Numbered from the stretch's first letter, positions 27,691 through 37,721 are shown. The stretch is DNA of 64,000 bases from Geobacter sp. AOG2 (GCF_019972295.1 NZ_BLJA01000001.1:1657762-1721761), one strand, 5' to 3'. The notes: generated by a model not told the origin, from the sequence alone. A program made the numbers and translations.

Positions 27691-27996
27691 ATGAAACGAA
27701 TTGTTGTGCCGATGATTGTGCTACTGCTGCTGTGTGGGATGTCTTCAGCCGTTCAAGCGGCGGAGCCACCGAACCTCGGCCCGGAGCTCATCAATCTCAA
27801 GATGGGTGTCATGTCTCTTTCGTTTCAGCATAGAAAGCACCAGAAAGATCTGAACAACGAATGTTTTCACTGCCACGCGCGTGAGAACGGAAAAATTGAT
27901 AATTGGGGCAAGGACACTGCCCATACGCTCTGTATTTCGTGTCACGACCTCTATGACAAAGGCCCGGTCGAGTGTCATCAGTGCCACAAGAAGTAG
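27691..27996 (+). CDS. Periplasmic triheme cytochrome c7, PpcA family
   Basis: A 101-residue secreted cytochrome. The signal peptide runs to about residue 24 (cut after VQAA). The mature part has three heme sites, CFHCH, CISCH and CHQCH, and the upstream His pair FQHRKHQ that supplies axial ligands. The spacing and the motifs GKIDNWGKD and KGPVECHQCHKK follow PpcA of Geobacter closely. Such proteins carry electrons across the periplasm to metal-reducing outer-membrane complexes. GGGGGAG lies 8 bases before the ATG. It is monocistronic, with terminators on both sides. Confidence 0.92.
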   Translation: MKRIVVPMIVLLLLCGMSSAVQAAEPPNLGPELINLKMGVMSLSFQHRKHQKDLNNECFHCHARENGKIDNWGKDTAHTLCISCHDLYDKGPVECHQCHKK

Positions 27997-28033
27997 GGCG
28001 CTTATTTATCCAACTATTCATCAGGTCATTCCC

Positions 28034-28059
28034 GGCCCGCCTCAAAGGCGGGCCTTTTT
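28034..28059 (+). terminator. Terminator after the triheme cytochrome gene
   Basis: GGCCCGCCT-CAA-AGGCGGGCC followed by TTTTTG. Confidence 0.88.
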
Positions 28060-28110
28060 GATTGAGTTTGTCTGGGTCTCTCGTGGGAAGTGCCGCAGCA
28101 TCAACCAGAA

Positions 28111-29553
28111 TTATGCGGAACTGTTACCCTTTTTGAGCCGCTGCAAACGATTATTGAGAGCTTGCCGTGTGATGCCTAACAGCCGGGCGGCTATTCCCTG
28201 GTTGTTCTTTGCGATTTCCAGCGCTTTACGGATCAGTTCCGTTTCGGCATGTTTCAGCGTGGGGAACCGGTCGAAGGTGATGCCGTTGGCTCCCGTGTTG
28301 CTCTTGGGAGTCGGGTTGTGTTCCTGAAACGGGAACGAATCCCGTTCCCGCTCGATAAGCTTGCTGAAGTACTCGGTTGACAGTTTAGAAGAAGTGGTCT
28401 TAGTGACACTGTCAAAGACCATGGCTTTCAATTCGCGTACATTGCCGGGGAAGTCGTAGCTGCAGAGAAGATCAACGAGTTCCTTCCGATATGCAGGCCT
28501 TTCTTTCGCCATGATCCTAGCTGTTTCTTCGACAAAATGATCCAGAAGGAGCGGGATGTCATCCAGTCGGTCCCTCAAGGGTGGGATAGACACTTGGTGG
28601 GTGCAGAGACGATAGTAGAAGTCCTTACGGAACTTTCCCTCGTTTACCAACTGACGAAGATTATGGTTTGAGGCCACCACGAGGCGGGCATTGCTTTGGA
28701 TAGGGTTGTCCGACCCGAGTGGGTAGTATTCGTTTTCCTGGAGAAGTCGCAGCAGTTTTACTTGGGAGATCTCGTTCAGGTCTCCGATTTCATCAAGGAA
28801 TATGGTGCCGTGAGCCGCCCTTTTTATGAGGCCTTCCCGATCCTGGTTCGCTCCGGTGTAGGCACCCTTTTTATGGCCGAAGAGGGTGTCGGAGAACATC
28901 AGATCGTCCAGTCCCGAGATGTTGACGGATACGAAATCCCCCTTCTGCTTGCTCATGTTGTGAATTGCCTTGGCCACGAGTTCCTTGCCCACTCCGGTTT
29001 CCCCATTGATCAGGACCGCCTGATGGGAGTTTGAAATGATCTCCACATACTGCATGAGGGAGAGCATGTTTTTGTTTTGCGTAACAATGGAATGTCGGGA
29101 GGCGATTGTCGATGGCGGGGTTACGGCCTGTGTTGAGTCTTGGAGAAAACTGATGCCGTCGTTAAGGGAGCGCAACTCCAACGCTCGGGTAATACTGGCC
29201 ATGAAACGGTTAATCGATATGGGCTTTGTCAGATAATCGGCCGCTCCGGCCTTGATGCACTCAATTGCCGAGTCAATCTGGTTTTCTGCCGTTACGATGA
29301 TGACCGGGACATGCGGTTTGTTTTTGGTAAACAACTCAAGCAGGTACATGCCGTGAAATCTGGGCATAGATAGGTCCAACACCACGACGGCTACTTCCTG
29401 AACGTTGAAGTAGTCGAGCGCCCTGCGGCTGTCGTCAAATGTTATGACATTGTCGTATCCGTCATGACAGAGCAATGACCTGAGCAATGATAATGCCTGG
29501 GGGTCGTCATCCACTATCATGATCGGCGCTGTGCTGTTATTCCGGCTGTCCAT
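28111..29553 (-). CDS. Sigma-54-dependent response regulator (NtrC type)
   Basis: A 480-residue regulator. The REC domain (about 10-125) has IMIVDDDP, the phospho-Asp in VVVLDLSMP and the Lys in YLTKPIS. The AAA+ domain has Walker A GETGVGKE, the sigma-54 contact loop as GAYTGA (usual form GAFTGA), Walker B GTIFLDEIGDL and the Arg-finger region. A C-terminal Fis-type HTH (NNQGIAARLLGITRQALNNRLQ) follows. The ATG at 29553 is preferred over the TTG two codons upstream. It is divergent from the PAS sensor kinase at 29989, its likely partner or co-regulated neighbour. A 24-bp palindrome lies in its leader. Confidence 0.93.
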   Translation of the reverse strand: MDSRNNSTAPIMIVDDDPQALSLLRSLLCHDGYDNVITFDDSRRALDYFNVQEVAVVVLDLSMPRFHGMYLLELFTKNKPHVPVIIVTAENQIDSAIECIKAGAADYLTKPISINRFMASITRALELRSLNDGISFLQDSTQAVTPPSTIASRHSIVTQNKNMLSLMQYVEIISNSHQAVLINGETGVGKELVAKAIHNMSKQKGDFVSVNISGLDDLMFSDTLFGHKKGAYTGANQDREGLIKRAAHGTIFLDEIGDLNEISQVKLLRLLQENEYYPLGSDNPIQSNARLVVASNHNLRQLVNEGKFRKDFYYRLCTHQVSIPPLRDRLDDIPLLLDHFVEETARIMAKERPAYRKELVDLLCSYDFPGNVRELKAMVFDSVTKTTSSKLSTEYFSKLIERERDSFPFQEHNPTPKSNTGANGITFDRFPTLKHAETELIRKALEIAKNNQGIAARLLGITRQALNNRLQRLKKGNSSA

Positions 29554-29988
29554 GGTCAACTCGCATATGGTCGGATTTTTTCTTGTTGCGCGTGACGTAA
29601 CGATGATGCGTTATCTCAAATCACTGCGTCATAAATGACGCAGTGTAATTAATTTACCTGAATACTATATCAAACAAATCAGCATTTCAATCGCTCTGCA
29701 AAAAAACTGGGTAATAAAAGGCATTATTTGTTGCATAAATAGAAAAAGAATCCGGGTTCCCCGGCGTATCGGAGCAGGTTGCTTTCCATCAGGTGCACTG
29801 AATTGCTGCATGGTTGTTTGTAACTCATATCCCGACCCCTTTTTCCTGTGTGCAACATTAGAAAATATAGAGGTGAAATTGTTATGATCTTTTGCTATGA
29901 ATACTACGTAATAGCTTCAAGATAAATGTGGTCTTTATTGTGCGAAGACCAAAGTGCGACAACCTTTTCCGGAGCAGGCGGTCCCGTC
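29554..29988. other. Divergent regulatory region between response regulator and sensor kinase
   Basis: This 435-bp gap holds a perfect 24-bp palindrome (29622-29645) and a second imperfect one nearby (TAACG...CGTTA, 29598-29613). The right half is A/T-rich. No complete -24/-12 sigma-54 promoter was found by eye, and no gene is present. Confidence 0.5.
29622..29645. promoter_or_regulatory. 24-bp perfect palindrome (candidate operator)
   Basis: CACTGCGTCAT-AA-ATGACGCAGTG: two 11-bp arms with a 2-base spacer, 69 bp upstream of the sigma-54 regulator start codon. Symmetry and length suit a dimeric Fis-type regulator site, possibly autoregulation; a transcript hairpin is the alternative. Confidence 0.5.
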
Positions 29989-32301
29989 ATGGCTGAATCA
30001 AGGCAACGAATTATAATACTAATGGGTGCTTTTGCGTTATGTGGCGCCATCTTTGTTATCGATTTGCTGACCCCGCCTGGCGCCGCGGTGTGGATCGCCT
30101 ACCTCTTTATGCCGCTGCTCCTGTTTCGCAGCCTGGGGGCCGGACCCGTAACCTGGTTTGCAAGCCTCAGTACGCCGCTGATGATCGTCGATCTTCTGGT
30201 TACGCCTCCTGCCAGTCATTTCGGAACAGCCGTCTTCAACAGGATTCTGGCGTTGATTGTGTTATGGCTCTCGGTCGCTTTTCTGAGGATGCATTCCCGG
30301 ATGCGCATATCGTGCGCAGAAAGTGAAGCGCGTTACGACAGCCTGTTCAATAGCAGCACCGATGTCATGCTGATAATTGAGCCGCATAGCGGGAGTATCG
30401 TTGATGCCAATCCCGCGGCGGTTTCGTTTTACGGTTATTCGCGAGAGCAGCTTACCGCCATGGACATTTTTGATATCAACGTCCAAACTCAGGATGAGAT
30501 CAGGGAAAATATGTATCGTGCCGGTAACGGCACTGCTTCCAGATTCATCTTTCAGCATCGCCTGGCAGATGGCTCCCAGCGGAGTGTGGAAGTGTCTTCC
30601 GGGGCAATCCGTTTCCAGGGGAGGGCACATCTTTTTTCGATCATCACCGATATCACCGAACGAAGAAGGGTTGAGCAGGAGCTACAACAGGCCCATGCAG
30701 AGCTTGAGCAGCGGGTTGCCGAGCGAACCTCCGAGTTGGCGGAAACGATTCGTGTCCTGCAGATGGAGATTTGTGAACGGGAACGGGTTGAAGATGCCTT
30801 GCGTGAGAACGAGGATCGCTACCGGTCCCTTTTCAATAACAGTATCGATGGAATTCTGCTTGCTACCCCAGAAGGCGACGTTTTGGAGGCGAACCCCGAA
30901 GCCTGCCGTATCCTCGGTATGACCGAGGTGGAGATATGTGGCCGGAGCAGACAGGAGATCATCGATGAGGCGGATCAGCAGGCAGCGGCCCTGCTTGAGG
31001 AACGGGTACGGACCGGCAAGGCGCGCGGAGAGGTAACGTTTCTTCATAAAGACGGCAGCAGGATCCCTTGCGAGTTGAGCTCGTCGTTGTTTGCCGACAA
31101 GGATGGGAATTCCAGGGCGTGTATCATCTTTCGCGATGTGTCGGAGCGGAAGATAACGGAGTCGGCGTTACGCAAAAGCAATGAACGTTACATGCTTGCC
31201 GTCCAGGGGGCCAGCGACAGCATCTGGGATTGGGATCTTGAAACGAACACAGCTTTCGTCTCGTCCCGCTGGAAGGAGGTGTTGGGGTACGGTGAAAATG
31301 AGATAGACAATGTCATGGACGAGTGGATGAACTTGATCCACCCAGATGATTATCGGACCGCATTGGAAACCCTGAATGGTTACTTGGAGGGGAGAATTCC
31401 CGAGTTCTGCCTAGAATACCGCCTGCGGCACCAAGACGGAAGCTATCGCTGGGTCCTGACGCGCGGCGCCTGCTTCCGGGATGATGATGGAAATCCCCAC
31501 CGGATGGCCGGGTCCCATACCGATATCACGGAACGGAAACTTGCCGAGCAGCAATTGCTGGCAGAGACAGCCGAACGTCTGCGCACGGAACAGGATTTGA
31601 GGGAAAAGGAACGATTGATACTGCTTCAGAGCCGCCAGGCAGCCATGGGTGAGATGATCGGCAATATTGCCCATCAGTGGCGCCAACCCTTGAATACTCT
31701 CGGGCTCATCATCCAGAGGCTCTTGTTGTTTTATAACTCCGGCAAGTTAAACGCGGAATTTCTCCAAGAGAGCACTCAGGAAGCAATGAAGCTGGTCTAT
31801 CACATGTCCCGGACCATTGATGACTTCAGAAACTTTTTCAAGCCGGATAAGGAAAAGATCTCCTTCAGCGTACATGCCATCATTCTTCAAACACTCTCGC
31901 TGATCAATGAGAGCTTCAAGGCCCACCATATCGAGATCGATGCGGATACGGCACATGATGTCTGGGTTTCCGGCTTCCCGAACGAATATTCCCAGGTGAT
32001 TCTCAATATACTGCTGAATGCGCGCGATGCCTTTTCCGAGCAAGACATCGATGAGGCCAGGGTTGTGATCAGGGCCTTCGGAGGGGACGGCGGGTCCGTG
32101 GTTACTATAAGCGATAATGCGGGTGGCATCCCCGCCCATATCATCGACAAGATATTCGACCCATATTTCACGACCAAAGGGCCGGATAAAGGGACCGGCA
32201 TCGGGTTGTTCATGGCCAAGACCATCATCGAAAAAAACATGCACGGCAGGCTTAGTGTCCGTAATACGGGAAATGGCGCGGAATTCACCATAGAGGTTTG
32301 A
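29989..32301 (+). CDS. Multi-PAS membrane sensor histidine kinase (HQWRQPLN type)
   Basis: About 770 residues. The N-terminus has several TM helices in the first ~110 residues. Three PAS/PAC modules follow (SLFNSSTDVMLIIEPHSG; SLFNNSIDGILLATPEG; AVQGASDSIWDWDLETN), with a coiled coil between the first two. The kinase core uses the H box IAHQWRQPLNTLGLIIQ (His near 562) and HATPase motifs NILLNARDAF, SDNAGGIP and KGTGIGLFMAK. The start is uncertain: an ATG at 29926 adds 21 residues with no clear ribosome site. The downstream receiver gene starts 1 bp after the stop, which suggests a phosphorelay pair. Confidence 0.9.
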   Translation: MAESRQRIIILMGAFALCGAIFVIDLLTPPGAAVWIAYLFMPLLLFRSLGAGPVTWFASLSTPLMIVDLLVTPPASHFGTAVFNRILALIVLWLSVAFLRMHSRMRISCAESEARYDSLFNSSTDVMLIIEPHSGSIVDANPAAVSFYGYSREQLTAMDIFDINVQTQDEIRENMYRAGNGTASRFIFQHRLADGSQRSVEVSSGAIRFQGRAHLFSIITDITERRRVEQELQQAHAELEQRVAERTSELAETIRVLQMEICERERVEDALRENEDRYRSLFNNSIDGILLATPEGDVLEANPEACRILGMTEVEICGRSRQEIIDEADQQAAALLEERVRTGKARGEVTFLHKDGSRIPCELSSSLFADKDGNSRACIIFRDVSERKITESALRKSNERYMLAVQGASDSIWDWDLETNTAFVSSRWKEVLGYGENEIDNVMDEWMNLIHPDDYRTALETLNGYLEGRIPEFCLEYRLRHQDGSYRWVLTRGACFRDDDGNPHRMAGSHTDITERKLAEQQLLAETAERLRTEQDLREKERLILLQSRQAAMGEMIGNIAHQWRQPLNTLGLIIQRLLLFYNSGKLNAEFLQESTQEAMKLVYHMSRTIDDFRNFFKPDKEKISFSVHAIILQTLSLINESFKAHHIEIDADTAHDVWVSGFPNEYSQVILNILLNARDAFSEQDIDEARVVIRAFGGDGGSVVTISDNAGGIPAHIIDKIFDPYFTTKGPDKGTGIGLFMAKTIIEKNMHGRLSVRNTGNGAEFTIEV

Positions 32302-32302
32302 T

Positions 32303-32701
32303 ATGCAGACCGACCAATTATTGGTTTCTGTCCTATACGTGGAAGACGAACAGAGCGCACGCGAGATTCTTTGTTCGGTATTTGAAAGTAAATACCGTTT
32401 TTCGCGTCTCGACGCGGCGGAAACCGGGGAGCGGGGTCTCGCGCTCTTCAAGGAACATCGCCACGATATCGTCATTACGGACATCAGCATGCCGATAATG
32501 GACGGCATAGAGATGGCTGCCGCCATAAAGGCCATCAACTCCGAAACGGTCATCATCTTTTTAACGGCGCACAGCGGGACGAGCTACCTGCTGGATTCCA
32601 TCGAGCCATGTGTCAATAATTATGTTCTCAAGCCGGTCAATTACGAAAAGCTCTTTGCCGTCATCGACAAAAGCATTTCAACGATCACATTGAAGAAGTA
32701 G
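32303..32701 (+). CDS. CheY-like single-domain response regulator
   Basis: A 132-residue receiver: VLYVEDEQSA acidic pair, phospho-Asp in IVITDISMPIMDG, FLTAHSG switch Thr, and the Lys in YVLKPVNYEK. No output domain is present. It starts one base after the kinase stop codon and most likely receives phosphate from it. Confidence 0.93.
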   Translation: MQTDQLLVSVLYVEDEQSAREILCSVFESKYRFSRLDAAETGERGLALFKEHRHDIVITDISMPIMDGIEMAAAIKAINSETVIIFLTAHSGTSYLLDSIEPCVNNYVLKPVNYEKLFAVIDKSISTITLKK

Positions 32702-32867
32702 CTGGCGGACCGGCTTCGTTTTGTCCGCAGAGTCTCCTGTGCCATCGAGCAGCGTACCTATACTGTCTTTTTTTCATAATGACCCCTCCCATACGTTATG
32801 ACCTTTCCTTTTTCCGTTCGGCAAGGCCTTCTCTACATCCCCTGTATCACGGCCTGAAAAAACGTAG

Positions 32868-32896
32868 TTGACAAAGCCCCATCAATCTGTTTTATT
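32868..32896 (+). promoter_or_regulatory. Promoter candidate for pyruvate carboxylase
   Basis: A perfect TTGACA at 32868-32873 and TTTATT after 17 bases. The -10 box is only 4 of 6. The leader to the pyc ATG would be about 130 bases. The rest of the 330-bp gap (32702-33031) shows no gene. Confidence 0.4.
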
Positions 32897-33031
32897 GTCG
32901 CCATTGTTTACAGTGTAACTATTTAAAATAGCTGAATAAATTTAGTTTTGCTAAATGTTTTGACGTTTAGGGCACACTATTTTCAACCACGTTAAACGTT
33001 CCAGGGTACCCATACACTTCGGAGGATATTC

Positions 33032-36000
33032 ATGCAGAAACAGAAGTTTCGCAAGGTTATGGCCGCGAACCGCGGCGAGATCGCTATCCGCATCTTTCGG
33101 GCCTGTACCGAGCTGGGTATCAGCACGGTAGCCATTTATTCGGAAGAGGACAAGCTGTCGCTCCACCGCTACAAGGCCGACGAGGCCTATTTGGTGGGCA
33201 AGGGTAAGGCCCCAATCGACGCCTACCTGGGGATTGACGAAATAATCGCCTTGGCCCTTAAGGCCGACGTGGATGCCATTCATCCCGGTTACGGCTTCCT
33301 GGCGGAGAACGCAGAGTTTGCTGAAAAGTGCGAGGCCAACGGGATCGCCTTTATTGGTCCCACCGCCGAGATGCAGCGCGCCTTGGGAGACAAGGTGGCG
33401 GCCCGCAAAGTGGCGTTCGCTGCGGGGGTCCCCACCGTTCCCGGGACCGAGGACCCCATCGAAAAAGAGGAGGAGGCCCTCAGGTTCGCCAAGGAACACG
33501 GCTACCCGATCATCATCAAAGCCGCTGCGGGCGGCGGCGGCCGCGGTATGCGCGTGGCCCACAACAAAAAGGAGTTGCTGGAGGGGCTGGTGACTGCCGG
33601 CAGCGAGGCCAAGGCGGCCTTCGGTAATCCGGCCGTCTTCCTGGAACGCTACCTGGCCAATCCAAAGCATATCGAGGTGCAGGTACTGGGGGATAATTTC
33701 GGCAATTTGGTGCACTTCTATGAACGTGACTGTTCGATCCAGCGCCGCCATCAGAAGGTGGTGGAGTTCGCACCTTCCCTCTCCCTGTCCCAGAAGACCC
33801 GCGAGGAGTTGTGCGATGCGGCCCTCAAGATAGCCGGCCAGGTCAAATACCGCAATGCCGGGACCGTGGAATTTTTGCTGGACCAGGAGGGGAATTGGTA
33901 CTTTATCGAGATGAACCCCCGCATTCAGGTGGAACACACGGTAACCGAGATGATTACCGGCCGCAATCTGGTGCAGGACCAGATCCTGATCGCTTGCGGC
34001 CACAAATTGTCCGACCCGGAGATCAATATTTCCAGCCAGAGTGCCATAGACATGCGCGGCTACGCCATCCAGTGCCGCATCACCACCGAAGACCCGGCCA
34101 ACAACTTTGCCCCGGACTTCGGGACCCTGACCACCTACCGCTCGGCGGCCGGTTGCGGGGTACGGTTGGATGCCGGCAACGCCTTTACTGGCGCGAAGAT
34201 CACCCCCCACTACGATTCCCTATTGGTCAAGATCAGTTCCTGGGGACTGACTTTCCAGGCTGCGGCCCATATCATGAACCGCGCGCTGCAAGAGTTCCGC
34301 GTGCGCGGCGTCAAGACCAACATCGGTTTTCTGGAGAATGTAGTCACCCATCCGGTCTTTCTCAAAGGTGGGTGTGACACCTCGTTCATTGAGAAACACC
34401 CTGAACTGCTCAAGGTCCGCGAGAAAAAGGACCGCGCCAGCAAGGTGCTCAAATTTCTCGGAGATGTGGTCGTCAACGGCTCGCCCGGTATCGTAAAACC
34501 GCTCAAATCAGCCGATCTGCTGGAGGCCCAGGTGCCGGAAACCGACGTGACCAAACCTCGCCCGGCCGGTTCCCGTGATTTGTTCATGAAGCTGGGGGCC
34601 GAAGGGCTTTCCAAATGGATCCTGGAGCAGAACAAACTGCTTCTGACCGACACGACCATGCGCGACGCCCACCAGTCCAACCTGGCCACCCGAGTGCGCA
34701 CCTACGACTTGCTCAGGATTGCCGAGCCGACCTCCCACCTTGGGGCCGACCTGTTCTCTCTCGAATGCTGGGGCGGCGCCACCTTCGACGTCTCCATGCG
34801 CTTTCTGAGGGAAGACCCCTGGCAGCGGTTACACAAGCTCTCCGAACAGATTCCTAACATCCTGTTTCAGATGCTTCTGCGCGGCTCAAACGCCGTGGGC
34901 TACACCAACTACCCGGATAATGTGGTGCAGAAGTTTGTGGAAGAGGCCGCCAATTCGGGCATCGATATCTTCCGTGTCTTTGACTCCCTCAACTGGACCA
35001 CCGGCATGCAGGTAGCCATGGAGGCGGTACGCAAGACCGGCAAGATCTGCGAGGCTGCCATCTGCTACACCGGCGACATCACCGACCCCAAGCGGGACAA
35101 GTATCCGCTGGAATACTACGTGAATATGGCCAAAGAGTTGGAAAAGATGGGTGCCCATATCCTGGCCATCAAGGACATGGCCGGCCTGCTCAAGCCGTTG
35201 GCCGCCTACAAGTTGGTAAAGGCTCTTAAGGAAAACGTCGGCATCCCGGTCCATCTCCACACCCACGACACTTCCAGCAACGGCAGCGCAACCCTGCTGA
35301 AGGCCAGCGAAGCCGGGGTGGACATAGTCGATGCGGCCCTGTCATCGCTTTCGGGGTTAACGGCCCAGCCCAACCTGAATGCCTTGGTGGCGGCTCTGGA
35401 AGGGAGCGAGCGGGATCCAAAGGTCAATGCCCGAGGCCTGCAAAGGCTGGCCAACTACTGGGAGACGGTTCGAGACTACTACGCCCCCTTCGAGTCCGGC
35501 CTCAAGTCCGGCACAGCCGAGGTCTATCACCACGAGATCCCAGGTGGCCAGTATTCCAACTACAAGCCCCAGGTGGCCGGATTGGGCCTGCTGGAACGCT
35601 GGGACGAATGTAAGGAGATGTACCACAAGGTCAACCTCCTGTTCGGCGATATCGTCAAGGTTACCCCCTCCTCCAAGGTGGTCGGCGACATGGCTATGTT
35701 TCTGGTCAAAAACAACCTTGAACCGCAGGATGTTTTCACCAAGGGGGATGAACTTGCTTTCCCTGAATCGGTAGTGGGCATGTTCAAGGGAATGCTTGGT
35801 CAACCCTACCAAGGGTGGCCGCAGGAGTTACAGAAGATTATTCTGAAGGGTGAACAGCCTATTACCTGTCGTCCCGGCGAGTTGCTGGAACCGGTCGATT
35901 TCGAAGAGGAGCGGCTCAAGCTGGAGGAAAAGCTGGAGCATGCGGTCAGCGATAAGGCGCTTGTCTCCAATATCCTGTATCCGCATGTGTATCCCGAATT

Positions 36001-36478
36001 CGACCGCCACCGCCAGGAATACTCCGATACCTCGGTTATTCCCACGCCGATCTTCTTTTACGGACTGGAACCCGGGCAGGAAACTTCCATCGAGATCGAG
36101 CCGGGCAAGACCCTGATCATCAAGCTCAACGCCGTGGGGCGTGTGCAGGCCGATGGCACCCGCACGGTGTACTTCGAACTGAACGGCAACAACCGTTCGG
36201 TGGTCATCCGCGATCAATCGGTCAAGAGCGATGAAACCGTACGCGAGAAGGCCGACAAGGGCAATCCCAATCATCTCGGCGCCCCCATGCCGGGCAAAGT
36301 GCTTAAGGTCAACGTCAAAGCCGGTGACCTGGTTAGGGCCGGCGATGTACTGATGGTGACCGAGGCCATGAAAATGGAGACCAACATTAAGGCCAAGGCC
36401 GACGCCAAGGTGGCTGAAGTGAAGTTCAAAGAAGGGGAAAAGGTGGAGAAGGAAGACCTTATCATCGTCATGGGATAA
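33032..36478 (+). CDS. pyc: Pyruvate carboxylase
   Basis: A 1148-residue single-chain biotin enzyme making oxaloacetate from pyruvate, CO2 and ATP. It has the biotin carboxylase part (residues 1-~460: KVMAANRGEIAIRI, AAAGGGGRGMRV, FIEMNPRIQVEHTVTE), the carboxyltransferase part (from ~545: LTDTTMRDAHQSNLATRVR, HTHDTSS), and a C-terminal biotinyl domain with the modified Lys (near 1114) in VTEAMKMETN. GGAGG precedes the ATG. In Geobacter this step feeds the TCA cycle and gluconeogenesis during growth on acetate. Confidence 0.97.
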   Translation: MQKQKFRKVMAANRGEIAIRIFRACTELGISTVAIYSEEDKLSLHRYKADEAYLVGKGKAPIDAYLGIDEIIALALKADVDAIHPGYGFLAENAEFAEKCEANGIAFIGPTAEMQRALGDKVAARKVAFAAGVPTVPGTEDPIEKEEEALRFAKEHGYPIIIKAAAGGGGRGMRVAHNKKELLEGLVTAGSEAKAAFGNPAVFLERYLANPKHIEVQVLGDNFGNLVHFYERDCSIQRRHQKVVEFAPSLSLSQKTREELCDAALKIAGQVKYRNAGTVEFLLDQEGNWYFIEMNPRIQVEHTVTEMITGRNLVQDQILIACGHKLSDPEINISSQSAIDMRGYAIQCRITTEDPANNFAPDFGTLTTYRSAAGCGVRLDAGNAFTGAKITPHYDSLLVKISSWGLTFQAAAHIMNRALQEFRVRGVKTNIGFLENVVTHPVFLKGGCDTSFIEKHPELLKVREKKDRASKVLKFLGDVVVNGSPGIVKPLKSADLLEAQVPETDVTKPRPAGSRDLFMKLGAEGLSKWILEQNKLLLTDTTMRDAHQSNLATRVRTYDLLRIAEPTSHLGADLFSLECWGGATFDVSMRFLREDPWQRLHKLSEQIPNILFQMLLRGSNAVGYTNYPDNVVQKFVEEAANSGIDIFRVFDSLNWTTGMQVAMEAVRKTGKICEAAICYTGDITDPKRDKYPLEYYVNMAKELEKMGAHILAIKDMAGLLKPLAAYKLVKALKENVGIPVHLHTHDTSSNGSATLLKASEAGVDIVDAALSSLSGLTAQPNLNALVAALEGSERDPKVNARGLQRLANYWETVRDYYAPFESGLKSGTAEVYHHEIPGGQYSNYKPQVAGLGLLERWDECKEMYHKVNLLFGDIVKVTPSSKVVGDMAMFLVKNNLEPQDVFTKGDELAFPESVVGMFKGMLGQPYQGWPQELQKIILKGEQPITCRPGELLEPVDFEEERLKLEEKLEHAVSDKALVSNILYPHVYPEFDRHRQEYSDTSVIPTPIFFYGLEPGQETSIEIEPGKTLIIKLNAVGRVQADGTRTVYFELNGNNRSVVIRDQSVKSDETVREKADKGNPNHLGAPMPGKVLKVNVKAGDLVRAGDVLMVTEAMKMETNIKAKADAKVAEVKFKEGEKVEKEDLIIVMG

Positions 36479-36546
36479 ACTAATTTGATCCTGGTGATCT
36501 TGCCCGGTTCCGGCCACCAAGGCCTATGCCGCCCGACAAAAGTTGC

Positions 36547-36580
36547 GCCCCGCTTCGGACTTCCGAAACGGGGCTTTTTT
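36547..36580 (+). terminator. Terminator after pyc
   Basis: GCCCCG, an inner TTCGGA/TTCCGAA pairing, and CGGGGC followed by TTTTTTG. Confidence 0.85.
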
Positions 36581-36727
36581 GTTCGCACGAATTATTTCGG
36601 TTCGGAGCATGGCCGCTGTTTGCGGCAGTGCCACCTGTTGTCGGCCACCACAAAACACCAGCATTATTTTCCATTGTTGCTGGAAAGCGTTATAATTAAT
36701 AATGTACAGTTGATGGAGGTTATGGCT

Positions 36728-37720
36728 ATGGCTGCTGAAGAAACTTTCAACAATCGTGATGTTTCCCTTGCCGACCGCATTGCCGGGGCGGTGTGGGGGC
36801 AGTTTGTAGGTGACGCTTTTTGCCTTGGAAGTCATTGGGTCTATGACCTCAATGAATTGGACCGACTCTTTCCTGGCGGGCCGCGAGGTTTTGATCCGCC
36901 TGCCGAGGGGCACTACCACTTCGGCAAGGGGCCGGGTGAACTGACCCACTACGGGGATGCCGCGTTGCTTCTGCTACGTTCGTTGATGGAACGGGATGGA
37001 TTCGACGCCGCCGATTTCGGGAGCCGTTTCGTGGCGATGATGGAATGTCCGGCCTACAAGGGGTACCGTGATCATGCCACTACAGGAACGTTAGCCAACT
37101 TTCGAGCATTCCGGGAGGCCCACCCCGATGCGGCCTACAGTTTCCAGGATGGTGCCGACGACGACCAGCCCGCCACCATCAGCCGGTTGGCGCCGCTGGC
37201 GGCGCGCTATTTCCGTAGCAGCGATTATCTAACGCAGGTAGAGCGGGCTACGCGGGTCTGTCAGAATAACGAGCGTGCCGTGGCCTATCTCAAGGCCCAT
37301 GCCGTGATCCTGCGTGAACTGTTTTCAGGCCGCCCCCTGTCGGAGGCACTCAACAAAGCGGCGGAACAGATGGAGACTGAGGGATATCCCGGCGCCGAAG
37401 TGAGCCGGAATATCAGGGATGCCTGCTCGTCCCGCAGCCTGCCGGTACGTACGGTAACGGCGAGGTTCGGTCAGTCCTGTCCGCTGGCCAATAGTTTTCC
37501 GGCAGCAGTGCACAGCGCCCTGCACCATGACAATGACTTTAGCGGAGCGTTGAAGGCCACGGCATCTGCCGGCGGCGACAACGCTGGGCGGGCGGCCATG
37601 GTTGGGTCCTGGCTGGGCGCATTTCTAGGCGTTTCCGCCATCCCCGGCGAATGGAGGAAACGCCTTAAGGCGTATGTCGAGATCGAGAATGGCGTCGGAC
37701 GTTTAATGAGGGTGGAGTAA
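36728..37720 (+). CDS. ADP-ribosylglycohydrolase-family protein
   Basis: A 330-residue all-helical hydrolase. The N-terminal ADRIAGAVWGQFVGDAFCLGSHW, the metal-site segment ELTHYGDAALLLL, and the C-terminal GGDNAGRAAMVGSWLGAFLG give the three Mg-binding clusters of the DraG/ARH family. Family members remove ADP-ribose from proteins or hydrolyse related compounds; the target here is unknown and no DraT-like partner is nearby. The long upstream frame is not conserved-looking. The ATG at 36728 has GGAGG at the right distance; an ATG at 36722 is too close to it. Confidence 0.82.
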   Translation: MAAEETFNNRDVSLADRIAGAVWGQFVGDAFCLGSHWVYDLNELDRLFPGGPRGFDPPAEGHYHFGKGPGELTHYGDAALLLLRSLMERDGFDAADFGSRFVAMMECPAYKGYRDHATTGTLANFRAFREAHPDAAYSFQDGADDDQPATISRLAPLAARYFRSSDYLTQVERATRVCQNNERAVAYLKAHAVILRELFSGRPLSEALNKAAEQMETEGYPGAEVSRNIRDACSSRSLPVRTVTARFGQSCPLANSFPAAVHSALHHDNDFSGALKATASAGGDNAGRAAMVGSWLGAFLGVSAIPGEWRKRLKAYVEIENGVGRLMRVE

Positions 37721-37721
37721 T

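Noticed and set aside
29780-29810. Possible -24/-12 sigma-54 promoter (GGTGCAC...TTGCT) before the PAS kinase
   Set aside because: The GG-to-GC spacing is 11 rather than the required 10 and the -24 box is incomplete.
32951-34210. 419-residue open frame opposite the start of pyc
   Set aside because: It lies antisense to the conserved biotin carboxylase domain, its protein is low in recognisable structure, and it has no ribosome site. High GC third positions keep the antisense frame open.
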